DNA from: Saccoglossus kowalevskii
Taxonomy: Eukaryota > Hemichordata > Enteropneusta > Harrimaniidae
DNA: 25,663 bases
Reading direction: 5' to 3'
Assembly (NCBI RefSeq): GCF_000003605.2
Contig: NW_003152750.1
Location: 162,367-188,029, forward strand
Part shown: positions 1 to 12,200 of the stretch, in pieces
Position numbering within the stretch: the stretch's first letter is position 1
How the letters are laid out: each line of letters opens with the position of its first letter
Position numbers and translations under genes: made by a program
Notes under the pieces: generated by a model
What the model saw: the letters and a program-made list of their open reading frames with translations, nothing else
What the model was told of the DNA's origin: nothing
The model's database searches: none

Positions 1-55
1 TTACTTGTACAGCAAATGTGAATGCTTACTTGTACCGTTAAATGTGAATGCTTAC
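1..55 (-). repeat. tandem repeat of the GGA exon 10 5' splice site (25-26 bp units)
   Basis: On the minus strand, the hexamer plus donor GTRCAA|GTAAGCATTCACAT recurs at boundaries 56/55, 30/29 and 5/4; the third is cut by the window edge. Units are 26 and 25 bp. Reading past the first donor in frame meets TAA after five codons. Using a downstream donor would therefore truncate GGA before the ear. Confidence 0.85.
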
Positions 56-279
56 TTGCACAGGAAAAGATGAAAATGGCATTGCCATCTGTTGTTGTAG
101 CTGCATTTGCCGCTGCTGTTGATGCAGTAGTCCAACTGTCGCAGCTGTTGCTTGAGCAGCAGAAGGGATATTACTTGCTTGAGCTGGTGCCTGAGCTGAT
201 GCAAATACGTCATTCAAGTCGGCATTAATTGACGACCCTGGCTGCTGTGATGCTGATGTACCAGTATTTTCATTTAAAC
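56..279 (-). CDS. GGA: GGA coding exon 10 (distal hinge)
   Basis: 224 nt, acceptor TTTCTAG|GT, donor CAA|GTAAGC. The junction restores LSALGLNE, as in other GGAs, and the reading frame stays open to the donor at 56/55. It encodes an Ala/Ser/Gln-rich hinge with a DLNDVF acidic-hydrophobic motif and a QQQ-rich run. No DxxLL autoinhibitory signal is seen in exons 9-10. The donor is repeated downstream (see the repeat at 1-55). Confidence 0.85.
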
Positions 280-3200
280 CTAGAAACCATAAGAAACACC
301 ACTACAATGTTTATTTACCAGCCTAGAAAATAATTTTCCAATGACGTCATAAATGACCGATATTTTAGTGGTCATACCGTAGATCTGGTACAACACACCC
401 AATGTTACCAATATTTGGTAAAATCTATTGTATTGATACTTACACAACCTGTAAAAATTAACATAAATTTATCAGTGCGAATTATCATACACATACACCT
501 TTCTATGGTGCCGCACTTCAAGGAGAACAAATACAGTATTATTCTTTTTCAACAAGCATGTAGGTACAGCATTGAATATGGTATGTGATTTCTTTACTTT
601 TGACGTTGTCCCAGTATGCAACCAGTTTTCATATTTGATTGCCACATGACAATCACAAATTTCAACTCCTGATATACCCCTGAATAATCTGAAAATGTCT
701 AATATTCAAATTGTGTAATTAATATGACCCCAAACAATCGCATCTGTGGTTTATCCACAAGCAACTAAAAACATGAGTTGGAAACAATAAAAAGAATGAA
801 ATTATATGTTTGAATAACAATAGTTATTTGTATTTTTACAATTCATTGTATTATATATACTATCATGCATGTTTACAATATGTACCAGCACTGCACATGG
901 TGGCTCTTTTGTTTATGTTTATAATTGAATTATAAACCAACATTGACAATGCACATTCCCTGTTCAGAATTCTATCAGAAGTGTGGGTGTACATTAGGCT
1001 GAATAGTGCAGTGAAATAGTCAGTCATTGCTGGAAATGTTCTGTAATAGACTGTGCATATTTGGTTGAATCACTAACATCACTAACAAAAATTAATGTAA
1101 TGTGAAACCAAATCCAGTATGTAGAACCATTATACTGAGTTTGAATGGAATCATGCAAGCCATCACAGAGAAACAGATGTTAAAATCACGTTCATCTGAA
1201 ACCAAGTCTGTGTGATCCTGATACAAAAGGCCTGTTCATCTGCAGGAAATGATTTTTAATTTTAAGATTTTAGACAAACAAACCATCAATTCGACAAATA
1301 TGATCAAGTCACACAAAATAACGCAAGGCAATATATTAGGGAGAAATCGGCATAGCCATGAACAAAAACAAAATGGCCACTAGTCGGCTATTTTTGTTCA
1401 AATCAAATCGTTCATTTAAAATTTGTGTACATCTAATTGTATGAGTGATCATGGTACTAAGTTTGAATGAATTCAGCATGAACATGGATTGAATAATAAC
1501 AAAATGGCCGCCAGAGGTATGTACGATCTAGAAAAAGGAAATAAAAGACAGTTTCATTGCCAACAGTCTAGGAAAGTTTATCAACATAATTTTACAATGA
1601 AATACCTTATAGTTGATAGTGTTATTCGTTTTAACATTTAATTTTTTTATATCTGTATTTCATGTTATTGTGTTTTTTTGTGTATGATTATTGACCATGG
1701 TTAATGTATTTCCAATTCATTAATTTGAGTAAAATATAATATACTATTATAAGCAAACAAATCCAGCCGTTGAGCAAACTGGCAAATGACTCCACCCCTC
1801 GCATACACCTGTTTTCCTGGCCTTTGTATTACCCCTCGCATAGGGCTTTTTTACTACTCGCAAATAATACATTTTACCACTCGCATATGGCATATTTTGC
1901 TACTTGTGACTCGCAACTTGATACTTGCATATGGCACTTTTTCTAGGTCGTACATATCTCACCAGTTAGTCATTTTTGTTTGACCCAGTATGTATGATCA
2001 TGGTCCCAGACTTGTTTGAGTATCAACATTTTAGCAATTTTGAAAGCCAAAATGACCACCAGTCAGCCATACTTGATCAAATGGTATGTAAGTCATCTTA
2101 CATGGTACACGTATGTGTTAAATTTGAATGTGATCGGTGAAAACATGTCTGCGAAATGGCCTCAGATGCATGAACGGACAGAAAGACAAACAAACAGAAA
2201 ATAAATTAATTGTCCTTGAAATGGGACTAAAGACAGATAACAAACACACTGATTTACTTTGCCCACGTTTTCTATCCCTCTTTTCTCGAGTCTATGGTAA
2301 TACAATCATTACAGACAAAATCCAGTAGTTATCATTTTTGTATATGAGGAAAGCAAATGTTATGTGGAATAATAAAAGCAGGTACTACATATGTATAAGA
2401 TATTAGAAGACAAGGAGAAATGAAATGAAGCCATAGATTAGGTGAAGACCATTAATGTAGACAACTAATGCGTAAAAGAATTATTAAAAAAGTACCGATT
2501 ACTTGATTGGGTAATTGTTAGCAAGTCTATTACTTTTAAGGTTAAGGTTTTATTTGACCACTAGGGAACCCCCACCAATTAATGATGATAAGAAAGCATG
2601 TTGTGATACCTAAAGCTGAAAGTTCATCTTCTAAAAGCAAAGCACTGGATGATGCGGGTAGATGTGATTGCTGGCCGTTAGCAGTGGCATCTGATGATGT
2701 GGTTTCTCCGGATGGTGCTAATGGCATACCTGTTTCTGTCATTAAAGCGGCGTCCATGTCTATTAATGTTGATATATTTCCTGTAACAGATAGTTAGTAT
2801 TATTTATTTAAAAAGCTAGATTCGAATGAAGAAATAAACAGGTTGTGTACATTTCTCCACAGATGCTATGTAAAATTTTATTTCATTCCTGTTAATTGAG
2901 CTAATTAGAGGGTATCTAACTTTTATTTTATTTGGAATCTTCAATCCTATCATATTTAGATCTCTATAAAAAATATTTTTGTAGCAAAGCACTGCTAATA
3001 AAGCTAGCACTTGTTGCTTTGACAGGTGTAAATTCTCTCACCATTTCTGTTTATTAAAGTGCATGTGAATCATTTGCTACTTTGAACAAAAATTTTAATA
3101 TATCTGAGCAGAAAATAAATACTTTAATAGAAAAATTGAGTTTCCAAGTTTTTGTGCCATTCTATTCAGTGACATGAATGCACATTTTTTATTGGCAAGC

Positions 3201-6200
3201 TCTAATAAACTGTTATAATAATTGTAATTGTTTGGGGGGGGGGGGGAATGCAAACCTTATTTTTAAATTGGATTTGCATGCTGCATTTTTTTGTGTTGTT
3301 TTCTTTGATATATTACAGGTTTAAGGTGAAAATTCACTAAAATTTGTTTTTAATTTCACCCACCAAAGTCACTTTGTAAGTGGTGATCCTATCTTAGTGA
3401 TCACGTATTGAGATACCAAGTGTATATGCATGTACAATAAAAAACTGTTGGTAGACCCATATGTTTTATGATCTTTTGCACCCCAGGAATAAGATCAAAT
3501 GACAAATATCTACTATATAAACAATAAAAGCACTGGTATTCTAAATTTGTATTACTCCACACACTTGTAAAAGAAATAGTTTAACAGCTTTTCCATCATT
3601 CTGTGCATGGAACTTGTATGACTTGCTCCTTTTGATGTTTGGTGGTTCAGTTACTTTCACTTTGGGAAAGGTTGAGTACAACTCAGAATCTTTTAAATTT
3701 TCTTGTGATCATGATCTATTTGTTTAATTATTTCTTTTTACAAAATAGAGAAATGTATATCAAATATAAAATACCACAAAAACTGAACGTAATCTGAAAT
3801 TTACATCTTCAAAAGACATCAATAACCTAAACAAATGTGCTTACTCAAAAGAAGAAGAAGTTTTATAGGCCTTCATCATACTTACAAATACTAATACTGA
3901 CATTTAATTTCATCATACTTACAAATACTAATACTGACATTTAATTTCATCATTTTAATGTTTTGAGCATATTTACTGTTTTAATTTCACAGATTTGTCA
4001 GGAAAACAACAAGTTGTATTGATATTTTACATGTTCACGTAGATTCAATTTAGCAGATTTTCACTTGGCAAAAACAGCAAAATTAAAACCAAACAAAGAA
4101 TTAATGCATTTACATTATACATTATAAACAGTGCCCTCCAGTAGCACAACACGCTCTAGTGAATTGCAACCAGTAAAAAAAAGCAAATACTAATAGTAGT
4201 TACATACTTCCAATAGGTGATGCCAGATTGGTTTCAACTCCTTCTACAATTAGCTTAAATGATTCCATCACTTTGACCAGTGAGTCGTTGGCTTGTAGTA
4301 TATCATCTACATGGGAGAAATAAAAACAAATATGATTAAGTTAAGGAGACATATCAGGTCACAGGTGAGCTACTACATGGTTGGTATAGAACAGGTAAAA
4401 TATACTAACATTGTCAAATGATATAACAGTTGAAATGAAGATATTATGACTTATGTCAATATAAATTTCCTGTCTTAAAGCGTGGTGGTCGTCGCGGAGC
4501 GCGTGTTTGAATTTCATGTAAATCAACAATGTATTTTACACACATTGTATATGCCGCTATGAGTCCCATATCGAACAGGACGCGGCACGATGACTGCAAC
4601 CCTTTAATTAATATTGTCATAGGGGTTCCCAAATTTTTGATTTTTTTTTGACTTGAGTTCATGAAGATTTGGTTCACAGTGAGTTAAATTTTGGCATGTA
4701 ATGCTTAACTCAGTATACTTCACATAAGCATTGCATATGAAGAAGATGTATTATTTTTTCTCTCTCTAAAAATCCAATGCAGTTATCATTGGTCTTAAAC
4801 ATTTGTGGGAAGGACAATGTGTTATTGTAGCTTCTATGACGAAAGACATACATGTAATGGGTGTACTACTTACTTAGGCCATCATCTTTATCATCTGCAT
4901 CACTCGCCAATGTAAATAATTTGGGTCTCATTTTTTCACATGCTTCATACAGCTCCTGTTCAGAATAAGTACAAGTTTAATATCAGGGATCCAAAGTACG
5001 GGTAATAATAATTATCAGGAAGTGGCCCATCCCTACACAAAATTTGTTTGTAACTTAAATTCCTACAGCTAACAATGAATGAGCTTAGGCTTATTTTCCT
5101 AAATCACGTTTCACCCAAATTTATTGCCAGAGTTGTATTAAATATTATAATACCATGCGCTGATGATACTGGTTAACAGGTACCAAATGCAACTCTGTTA
5201 TTATTTACCCAATAATGTGGTAACAAAATTGTGTGTGAATGAACAATATCCATGTTTCCCAGCGTTTTCATAAATCGTTTGAGGAATCAACCAACGATGA
5301 TTCTTTCACATTACGAAAGTCGGGTCATTTTCATCTGGAAACATGTGTCATATCTGTTTTTGCACATCGTTTACTTAAGAACATTGACTATGCAACTGAA
5401 TAACAAGCATCTTCGACACACAACAATATTAGGTTCTGTCACTTATTCTTTAGTTGATGGTTGCAATTTATAACAATAATAAATCTCCCACATTGTCATA
5501 TTGATTTCAAAGAAGGGGCCTAGAGCTGGGGATGTTGGCTTAGAGGGCTATATGATGTCTTGCTTGATATAGATCACAGCATTTCTCGTCGTCACTAAAT
5601 ATATCTTAGAAAACAAAACATGTTTATTTATGTACTAAATAAATTGGTTATGAAAATGCATGACATCCAAAATAATTTTATCTTTAAAAAGAATAACACT
5701 AAAAGAAATTGTTACCTTCATTAAATCGATTTCTTGAGAACTTGTAACATCCTTTGTGTAGTGGGCTAACATTTCATTTAATAGTTTCACATTATTATTA
5801 CACATTTCCAACTCTGTAAGTCTACGGGACACTTTCTCCATCCTATTGGCATCTTCTTTCACCATATTTTTAATTAATCTGTTCGCCGCTTGCAAATCTT
5901 CTTGGTTTTTGCTCTTCAGTAACCTATCTAATAACTGAAAAACAAATACAGAATACTTTATGATAACAGTGATGCTTGATCAACCAATGCAGACATACCT
6001 AGCGGTACTTAATTGATAACCCGATGATGATCTCTGATGAATTCGTCATTATGTGAGAGAGGAATATCGAAAATGACAAAATGTGCAAAAAAACATGTAT
6101 AAACTAATTTGAAACATCAGTTGATATTTGACATGATAGAACTATGGCACTAGAACAACATTGTTATGTATATGTTTTATAAAATGTTCAATGTATGTAC

Positions 6201-9200
6201 CAAGATGGACAATAGTTACCCATGTATAACCAAGTTCTGGGTTCAGAATGGCAGAAATGCTTGACTTTGATGCTATTTAACATTAAAATGGCTGTCATTC
6301 TGGCATCTTGAATCTGGCCGATATGACCAAACACATAAATGGTCAGGGCACGTCAAGAAATAAAGAGAGATTTACTGTACTCGACCGGCATAGCACTTCT
6401 GCATTGCGTTAATAATAGTTCAATCTGCATTGCGTTAATAATAGTTGGAATTCAGAATTTCCGAAGAATTCTGATTGGTTAATAACAGACTTGACTCATT
6501 AGCTCAAGTGACATGGTAGCACGTCAAATCATACAAGAAAACATCATGGTGGAAAATGCTTTGCATCAAGAGTTTGCGTACAATCGAGGCACATTCAACA
6601 ATGAAGATAATGGTCTCATAGTTCTGTACTATGAGATTAACTCGTCGGTTATTAGTGTTCCCACAATGTTCTTGATATATCACAACCATGATAGTTTATT
6701 TGGTTGTTGCCATGGTAATTACATGGACTCTATATACCAAGTACCATATTTTACCCAACATAAAGAATTGAAAATATCGTCACAAAATGAACAAATCTGA
6801 CAGAAGTCCGCCTTTAGTACCAATATACAGAGTATCAATTTAAAAGCAATTGAGCTGGTGATTTTCAGAAAGAAGATTAAAATGCAATTATTTACGATGG
6901 ACAATAATCTATATGAACACCTCTGCTCTGTCATCTACAATGACAGCAGCGATACAAAAGGTCACTATTTGGCCATCTTGAATCAGATCGTGAAATGAAT
7001 TGACGTGCATATATACATGTATGTGTGAAGTTTTAATGTGATCGGCCCAGGTATGTCTGAGATAGAGCTACTTGTATGCATGCACAGGGGGATTGACAAA
7101 CACACACGGAGGTCAATAAGTCTCCATTTTAGAACAGTGTATGCGAAGTAAAAAAAAAAACATCAATCTAAGCATGCAGATTCATTTTAGGTTCATTCTA
7201 GTAAGTATACAGTAGTACCTCAACTTTCTAAATGGTAAGGGTAGAGTATGTTCTTAAAAACACAGAAACCAAAAATTCTTTGTAGGTATATAAATCAATT
7301 ATTGATGGGAATTTCAGATCACTAGTATTCAGACAATTGAGATTCAACTGTAATAAATAGTGACTCATCACCTGCACACCCCACCTATAAACCCAGAATG
7401 AAATAAACTGCCCACACTATTTTAGGTATTGTGGATTTGCACACTAAGTTGTAATGTGAGGTTATAACGAGGATACCTCAAAGTATGCACAGAACAGCTC
7501 GAGTATCGATCGACGATGTGCGGCTGATTAGGTGAGGTTGATGTGCGGCGCATCTTTCTGAGTGCATACTTTGAAGTATTCTTGCAATGATCTTATTATT
7601 ATACATCTTGCCAAAATCCAAAAGGTTTAGAACAGAATCAGCGAACTTCTTTGTGTGGAGTCCGTTCAAACCCTGATGGCAGCCATGTTTGTTTTTATTT
7701 TTAGAGGATGCTTACACGCGCAATCATTCCATATTTGGAATTTGCATTTCCTTATATATATGGTAGGATGAAAATACCTCGTAATATACCGCAAAATAAC
7801 GGCACGCTGTAACTTATGGCGTTATGGGGACAGATGTATAATAATATTTTATGATAGATCCATGCAACTGTGGTATTTGTTTTGATATAAAACACCATTT
7901 TTTTGTTAAATTTACAACCATGTTGATGAGAATTACGGGATTTTATCTTCACCAACAAAATGACTGAACTGATTTGTACTGCACCTGGATGTCCTCCTGA
8001 GAATGCAATATAAATCAAAATGTCAATAACATTAGAGACAGAACATCTGCCACTTTCGATACAAACAGAGAAAATGGCCTTGACATTCTAATTTCCAATG
8101 CCAAGTATAAAAAAAAGTGTATTTTGCCTGGACATGAATCAACTAATTATAATACTAGTCTACGGAAGAAGACAAATATGGAGGCGAAAAGGCAGCTGAC
8201 ATCTCACCTTGGCTTTGTCCTCATCCTCAAATAATGTATCTTTTGGTCTAGGAGGTGGCGGTGGTTCATATGTCTTATCTACATAAGTTGGATCTGTAGT
8301 AACTATTCCTGCAATTTAAATTAAAAGAAACAATGCAATGTTTTTCTCCAGTGTTCTCCCAACATAGAACAAAGCATGGCGGCACCGCCATGCTTGGCGA
8401 CCCGGCCGCCACGCTTGGGCTCGGACCGCCATGCTTACAACTTCACCGCCATGCTAATAGGATGCATTGTAACCCACTCACACGTAGCACTGCATAAATT
8501 AACACCGTCAACGCCACGGCGGTTTGAACTTGCCGGGACGAATTAAACAGTCCCACTGTTAAACACGTGTGAAGTACAGACGCTGTAAATGGAGAACAAA
8601 TTGTCACTCGAGTTGCAAACACCGAGATGCTATATAACAAAACATGTAAAGGAAAAAAAGGTGATGCCGCCCGGCTAAAACGTACAATCACCGCTAGCAC
8701 AGCACAGAAACGGAAGCGTGTAGAAACACAGAAACGGCGTGAGGCTGGTTTTGATGAGTCGTGGAAGAAGATATTTCCCTGGTTGAGGTCAACTTCAGAT
8801 TGTTCAGGTATGATTTCGTAATTTTAGAAATAAAATGCCAGTAGGTGTTTGTTTTGCCGATCGTAATAACACCGAACATGGTAGGCCTACACCGATTTCA
8901 ATCAACATCTTAGACGCGAGGCTCGTATAACCACGGCATGAAAAAAAAACATCACTTGTTACTGTCAACTATTTTTAGATTATTTATGGATATCTTCATA
9001 GATTAATGGGTACGCGTATGTTATAATTTGTCCAAGCAAAAAAAAAAAATTGAATTTTTGTATTCTTCCGGTCACATGTTGACCTGTGTGGGTATTTCCA
9101 AGATGGCGGCCTCTCAACGTCTTGCGAACAACAGCTGCTATTGTCACGAGCTATGATCGATGGAATCCTGATTAGTATACATAATTTTATCGTTACGTTT

Positions 9201-12200
9201 TAATTTTAATTGAATAGTGACCTCATGTTTTTTCCCTCGAAATTCCCGAGTCCTTGTCGTTGACCTGACAAAACCAACATGTAAACAACATGTTTTGCAG
9301 ACGGTATGCTATCCATACGGCACTGGGTTCCCGATGGCGACACAATTCAATTGTTATGTTTACATTTATTTGAACCTCAATCCTCATTGTGTTTTTTTTT
9401 TTTTACCACTAGGAATGTTGTGCAGTTTATGCTCAAAGCACAACATGCTTGCAAAGAGAGGGTCTTCTTTATGGAACAAAGTCCCGTGCACGGTACGGTC
9501 TATGACAAGTTTAACTACAGTAAAGCAGCCAATGTTTGGAGCGCAGCAAAGTCAAGGAGGATTAGTTTAGACTAACTTTTATGGAACAGTTCACATTAAA
9601 TGACGATCTTGTCAAATTATGGTATACTATGTAAAGTATTATGTAATTTAAATAAAGCCTCTCATACATTTTAATACTCTCTTGTATGTTTGTTTTTGTG
9701 AAAGTGAATCCTGAAAAATATGCAAATTAGTATGCAAATTAGTCCGCCATGCTTGCCTCTGAGCCTGGGACTGTTCTCAGTCAAACGTACTGTTAAAAGC
9801 ATAAATTATTTCTGGTTTTTTAATTTCACTATTTTGATATTTCATCATATTTAAAAAATCACTGATTTTCCAGTGAAACAATTAGTTCTATTGCATTTGT
9901 AATTGATATGAATATTATTTACACTTATCAGCAAAAAATAGCTAATAAAAAAACTCGATGAAAAATTATTAAGTTTACAATTGAATTTACAGTAGCAATT
10001 CAAAATATTTATCAACTCAAAAGCAATCAAAGCATTTCAGAGTTTTTAATGAGGACACAATACTGGGAATGTAGGTACCCTCTCAATGAATAACGTCACA
10101 ATGATGTATTCAACCTGGTATGCTACTCAGCCCATATAAAGAAAATACTATATGGTAATTGTATAACTGTCGGCTAATTTAACTTGTTTTAAAGTCAGTA
10201 TTTTCCACACCCTTTCATAATTAAGCACATTCAGCAATCAACAAAAGAAGGTAAATTAAAATCATGCGAAAAAAGAATAAATATTTTCGTACCTTGTTTC
10301 TTTAACATTTTATAAGCATCCCCAATTTTCGCTTCATGTGGTAACCCTGTACTCCAACAATATAACAACTCAATCACTTTTGTTTTCACTTTCTCCGATG
10401 TTTTTTCACCCAGATACTGTAATCATGAATAAAAATTGTAAAGAAGGCAATACAATAATGGGACCCAAACGGATATTTATTGAGAACATAATTTAAATAT
10501 TCAACACACAAAAATGCCAACATTTAAACATATGATGCAACAGATTACATCATGTATGTGAAAAAAAAGTCATATCATACTCGTATTAAGATCATTGTAA
10601 TATAAAGTATGAACATACCAGGGATTTTATTATACAAGGGAACAGGGGCGCAGCACCCTCATGCCATGGAAATGCGCCCCTTTACTCTGGGGAGCAGATC
10701 CTCTGGCAACCATAAAATTCTGATTGACCAGAGATCACATGTGGCCACAGTCTTCAACTGTGACCTGTCTGATAGTAATTTTGGCCCCACGAAAGTCATA
10801 GAATGCTCCATTTTAACTTAGAATTATCAAAAACTCCACACCCTGATAGGGAGAACCCTATCTCCCCCACCTGGTGGCGCTGCTGATTTGCAGTGCTCCC
10901 TCTTGCAGTTTTTTTTCTACTTGGCGCCCATGCTTGACTGAATGCCCAGCCCCCATTTTTTGGACATTCCTCTTTTTGGGGTACGTTCGGCTGCAAAAAA
11001 CCCATGCCCCAATACCAATAATAGAATTTTATATAAATTATAAGAAAATTAATGACGAAGTGACTAATTTTGCTAATTTATTCTCCCCAATGATCATGCA
11101 TGTGCACATGGTGAAATAAAATTGTCATTTACATAGTACTTGTTCTTGGGTGTGTGTGCTGGGATGAGCACTCATCCCTCCAGAACGTGTAATTTTGGGA
11201 TCACCCTGAGCGCTAAGTCGGATGGGTATGGTATATGTACTATGATGTGCATGGTAAGTGACAAATAAGGCTGTTGAAAAGAGTGCACCAAAGCATGCAG
11301 CGATCCAGTTCCGGTTGACTCACAATCATTATATCTATAAAGTCAATGGTTGAAGCCACAAACATTGGACATATATGAATACAACATATTTACCTTAGGA
11401 GAAACCAACTTGATCATTTCATTCAGAAATCTAAATTTACCAATTTCTTGGTGAAAACGTCTACCACAGTTTTTAACACAGGATTCCAAAACGGTTAATG
11501 ACTGAAGAGCCTCCATTTCTTGCGGGGATTGCATCTTATGAGCAATTAACTTAGTTGCTATCTGGGGTCTGAAAAAGTGAATGAAAATGTTACTTTCTAA
11601 AAGCAATTATCAGAAAAGTTCAAACAAGACCTATGCAGTCTTCAGAAATAAATATGATAAATGGTATTTGTCATGATGAATAACCATGTATGTAAGGGGT
11701 CTGAAAACTAACTCTGCAACACGATAGTGCGACTCGCTGAATGTTAATTATTGCACTCTGTGGCAGGGGTGCAGTGTCACTGATTGATTTGATTGGAAGA
11801 CCACTTGTCACAGCGTAATCACCTGGGGACGCATTATGTGTGCATTGTTTCATGTTGAAATAAATTCTTAACATTTTGGAAACCTCTCTGAATTTTGAGT
11901 CGATTATTTTAATTTAATTTCGAATGAGTTTAATTTCATGATTTTGAGCTGTCTGAGCTTTTCGCGGTGTTTAGATTTCCCGGACTGTCGAAATATGAAA
12001 CAAATGGTCACACCACATGAAGCAGTCAGTCAATGTCTTGTTGATTTCAGTCACATGCAGCCTCCAGCAGAACAGGTATTTCTGTATGTCTGACACTTAA
12101 TCACTGTATCCTTTATTTTAAATACTAAATGTAAATGACGTGTTTTCAGACAGTCTAGAAAGTAATACAAAAAGAACAACCCCGGGAGAATAACTAACAA

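Larger units (their letters stand above)
280..2609 (-). other. GGA intron 9
   Basis: Intron with no coding sequence seen. It carries two stretches of the dispersed modular repeat (about 1350-1540 and 1976-2215) and a degenerate minisatellite at 1798-1946. The rest is AT-rich unique-looking sequence. Confidence 0.75.
2781..4207 (-). other. GGA intron 8
   Basis: AT-rich intron. It holds a 13-bp G run (3234-3246 on the plus strand) and a perfect 37-bp tandem duplication (3874-3947). No coding exon or recognisable transposon seen. Confidence 0.75.
5935..8207 (-). other. GGA intron 5
   Basis: Holds dispersed repeat copy B (about 6235-7130), a 26-bp tandem duplication at 6398-6447, and an unclassified stretch at 6470-6935 with short overlapping open frames on both strands. 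No exon recognised. Confidence 0.7.
8349..9790 (+). mobile_element. putative hAT-type DNA transposon or its remnant
   Basis: The block shows CAGTGTTCTCCC at its left edge and an inverted copy pair: AAGCATGGCGG at 8372 and CCGCCATGCTT at 9744. Between them lie an N-terminal transposase-type zinc-finger gene (8627-9570) and a poly(A) signal. No catalytic RNase-H/hAT dimerisation region is present, so it is at most a truncated, non-autonomous copy. Exact termini and a target-site duplication were not resolved. Confidence 0.5.
8309..10292 (-). other. GGA intron 4 (hosts a plus-strand transposon-type gene)
   Basis: The left two thirds is occupied by a putative hAT-type element with a two-exon gene on the opposite strand to GGA. 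The remainder (about 9790-10292) is AT-rich with nothing recognised. Confidence 0.75.

Noticed and set aside
2582-2797. 71-codon plus-strand open frame
   Set aside because: Antisense shadow of GGA exon 9; the minus-strand hinge joins both neighbouring exons in phase.
4456-4677. 73-codon minus-strand open frame
   Set aside because: It runs across MITE copy 1 and carries no protein similarity. Its RAPRRPPRFK end is just the MITE terminus translated.
6504-6934. Overlapping 60-95 codon open frames on both strands in GGA intron 5
   Set aside because: They oppose each other across the same AT-rich stretch, have no recognisable motif or splice logic, and lie beside a dispersed repeat. Chance open frames are more likely.
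9217-9570. Full 117-codon plus-strand frame beginning at 9217 as an independent gene
   Set aside because: Its first 65 codons are intronic, ending in a T-rich tract and TACCACTAG acceptor. Only the part after 9413 matches the zinc-finger protein, joined to exon 1 in phase.
10609-11119. Open frames on both strands in the less AT-rich part of GGA intron 3
   Set aside because: No domain, no splice-consistent model; probably an unclassified insertion with relaxed stop density because of its base composition.
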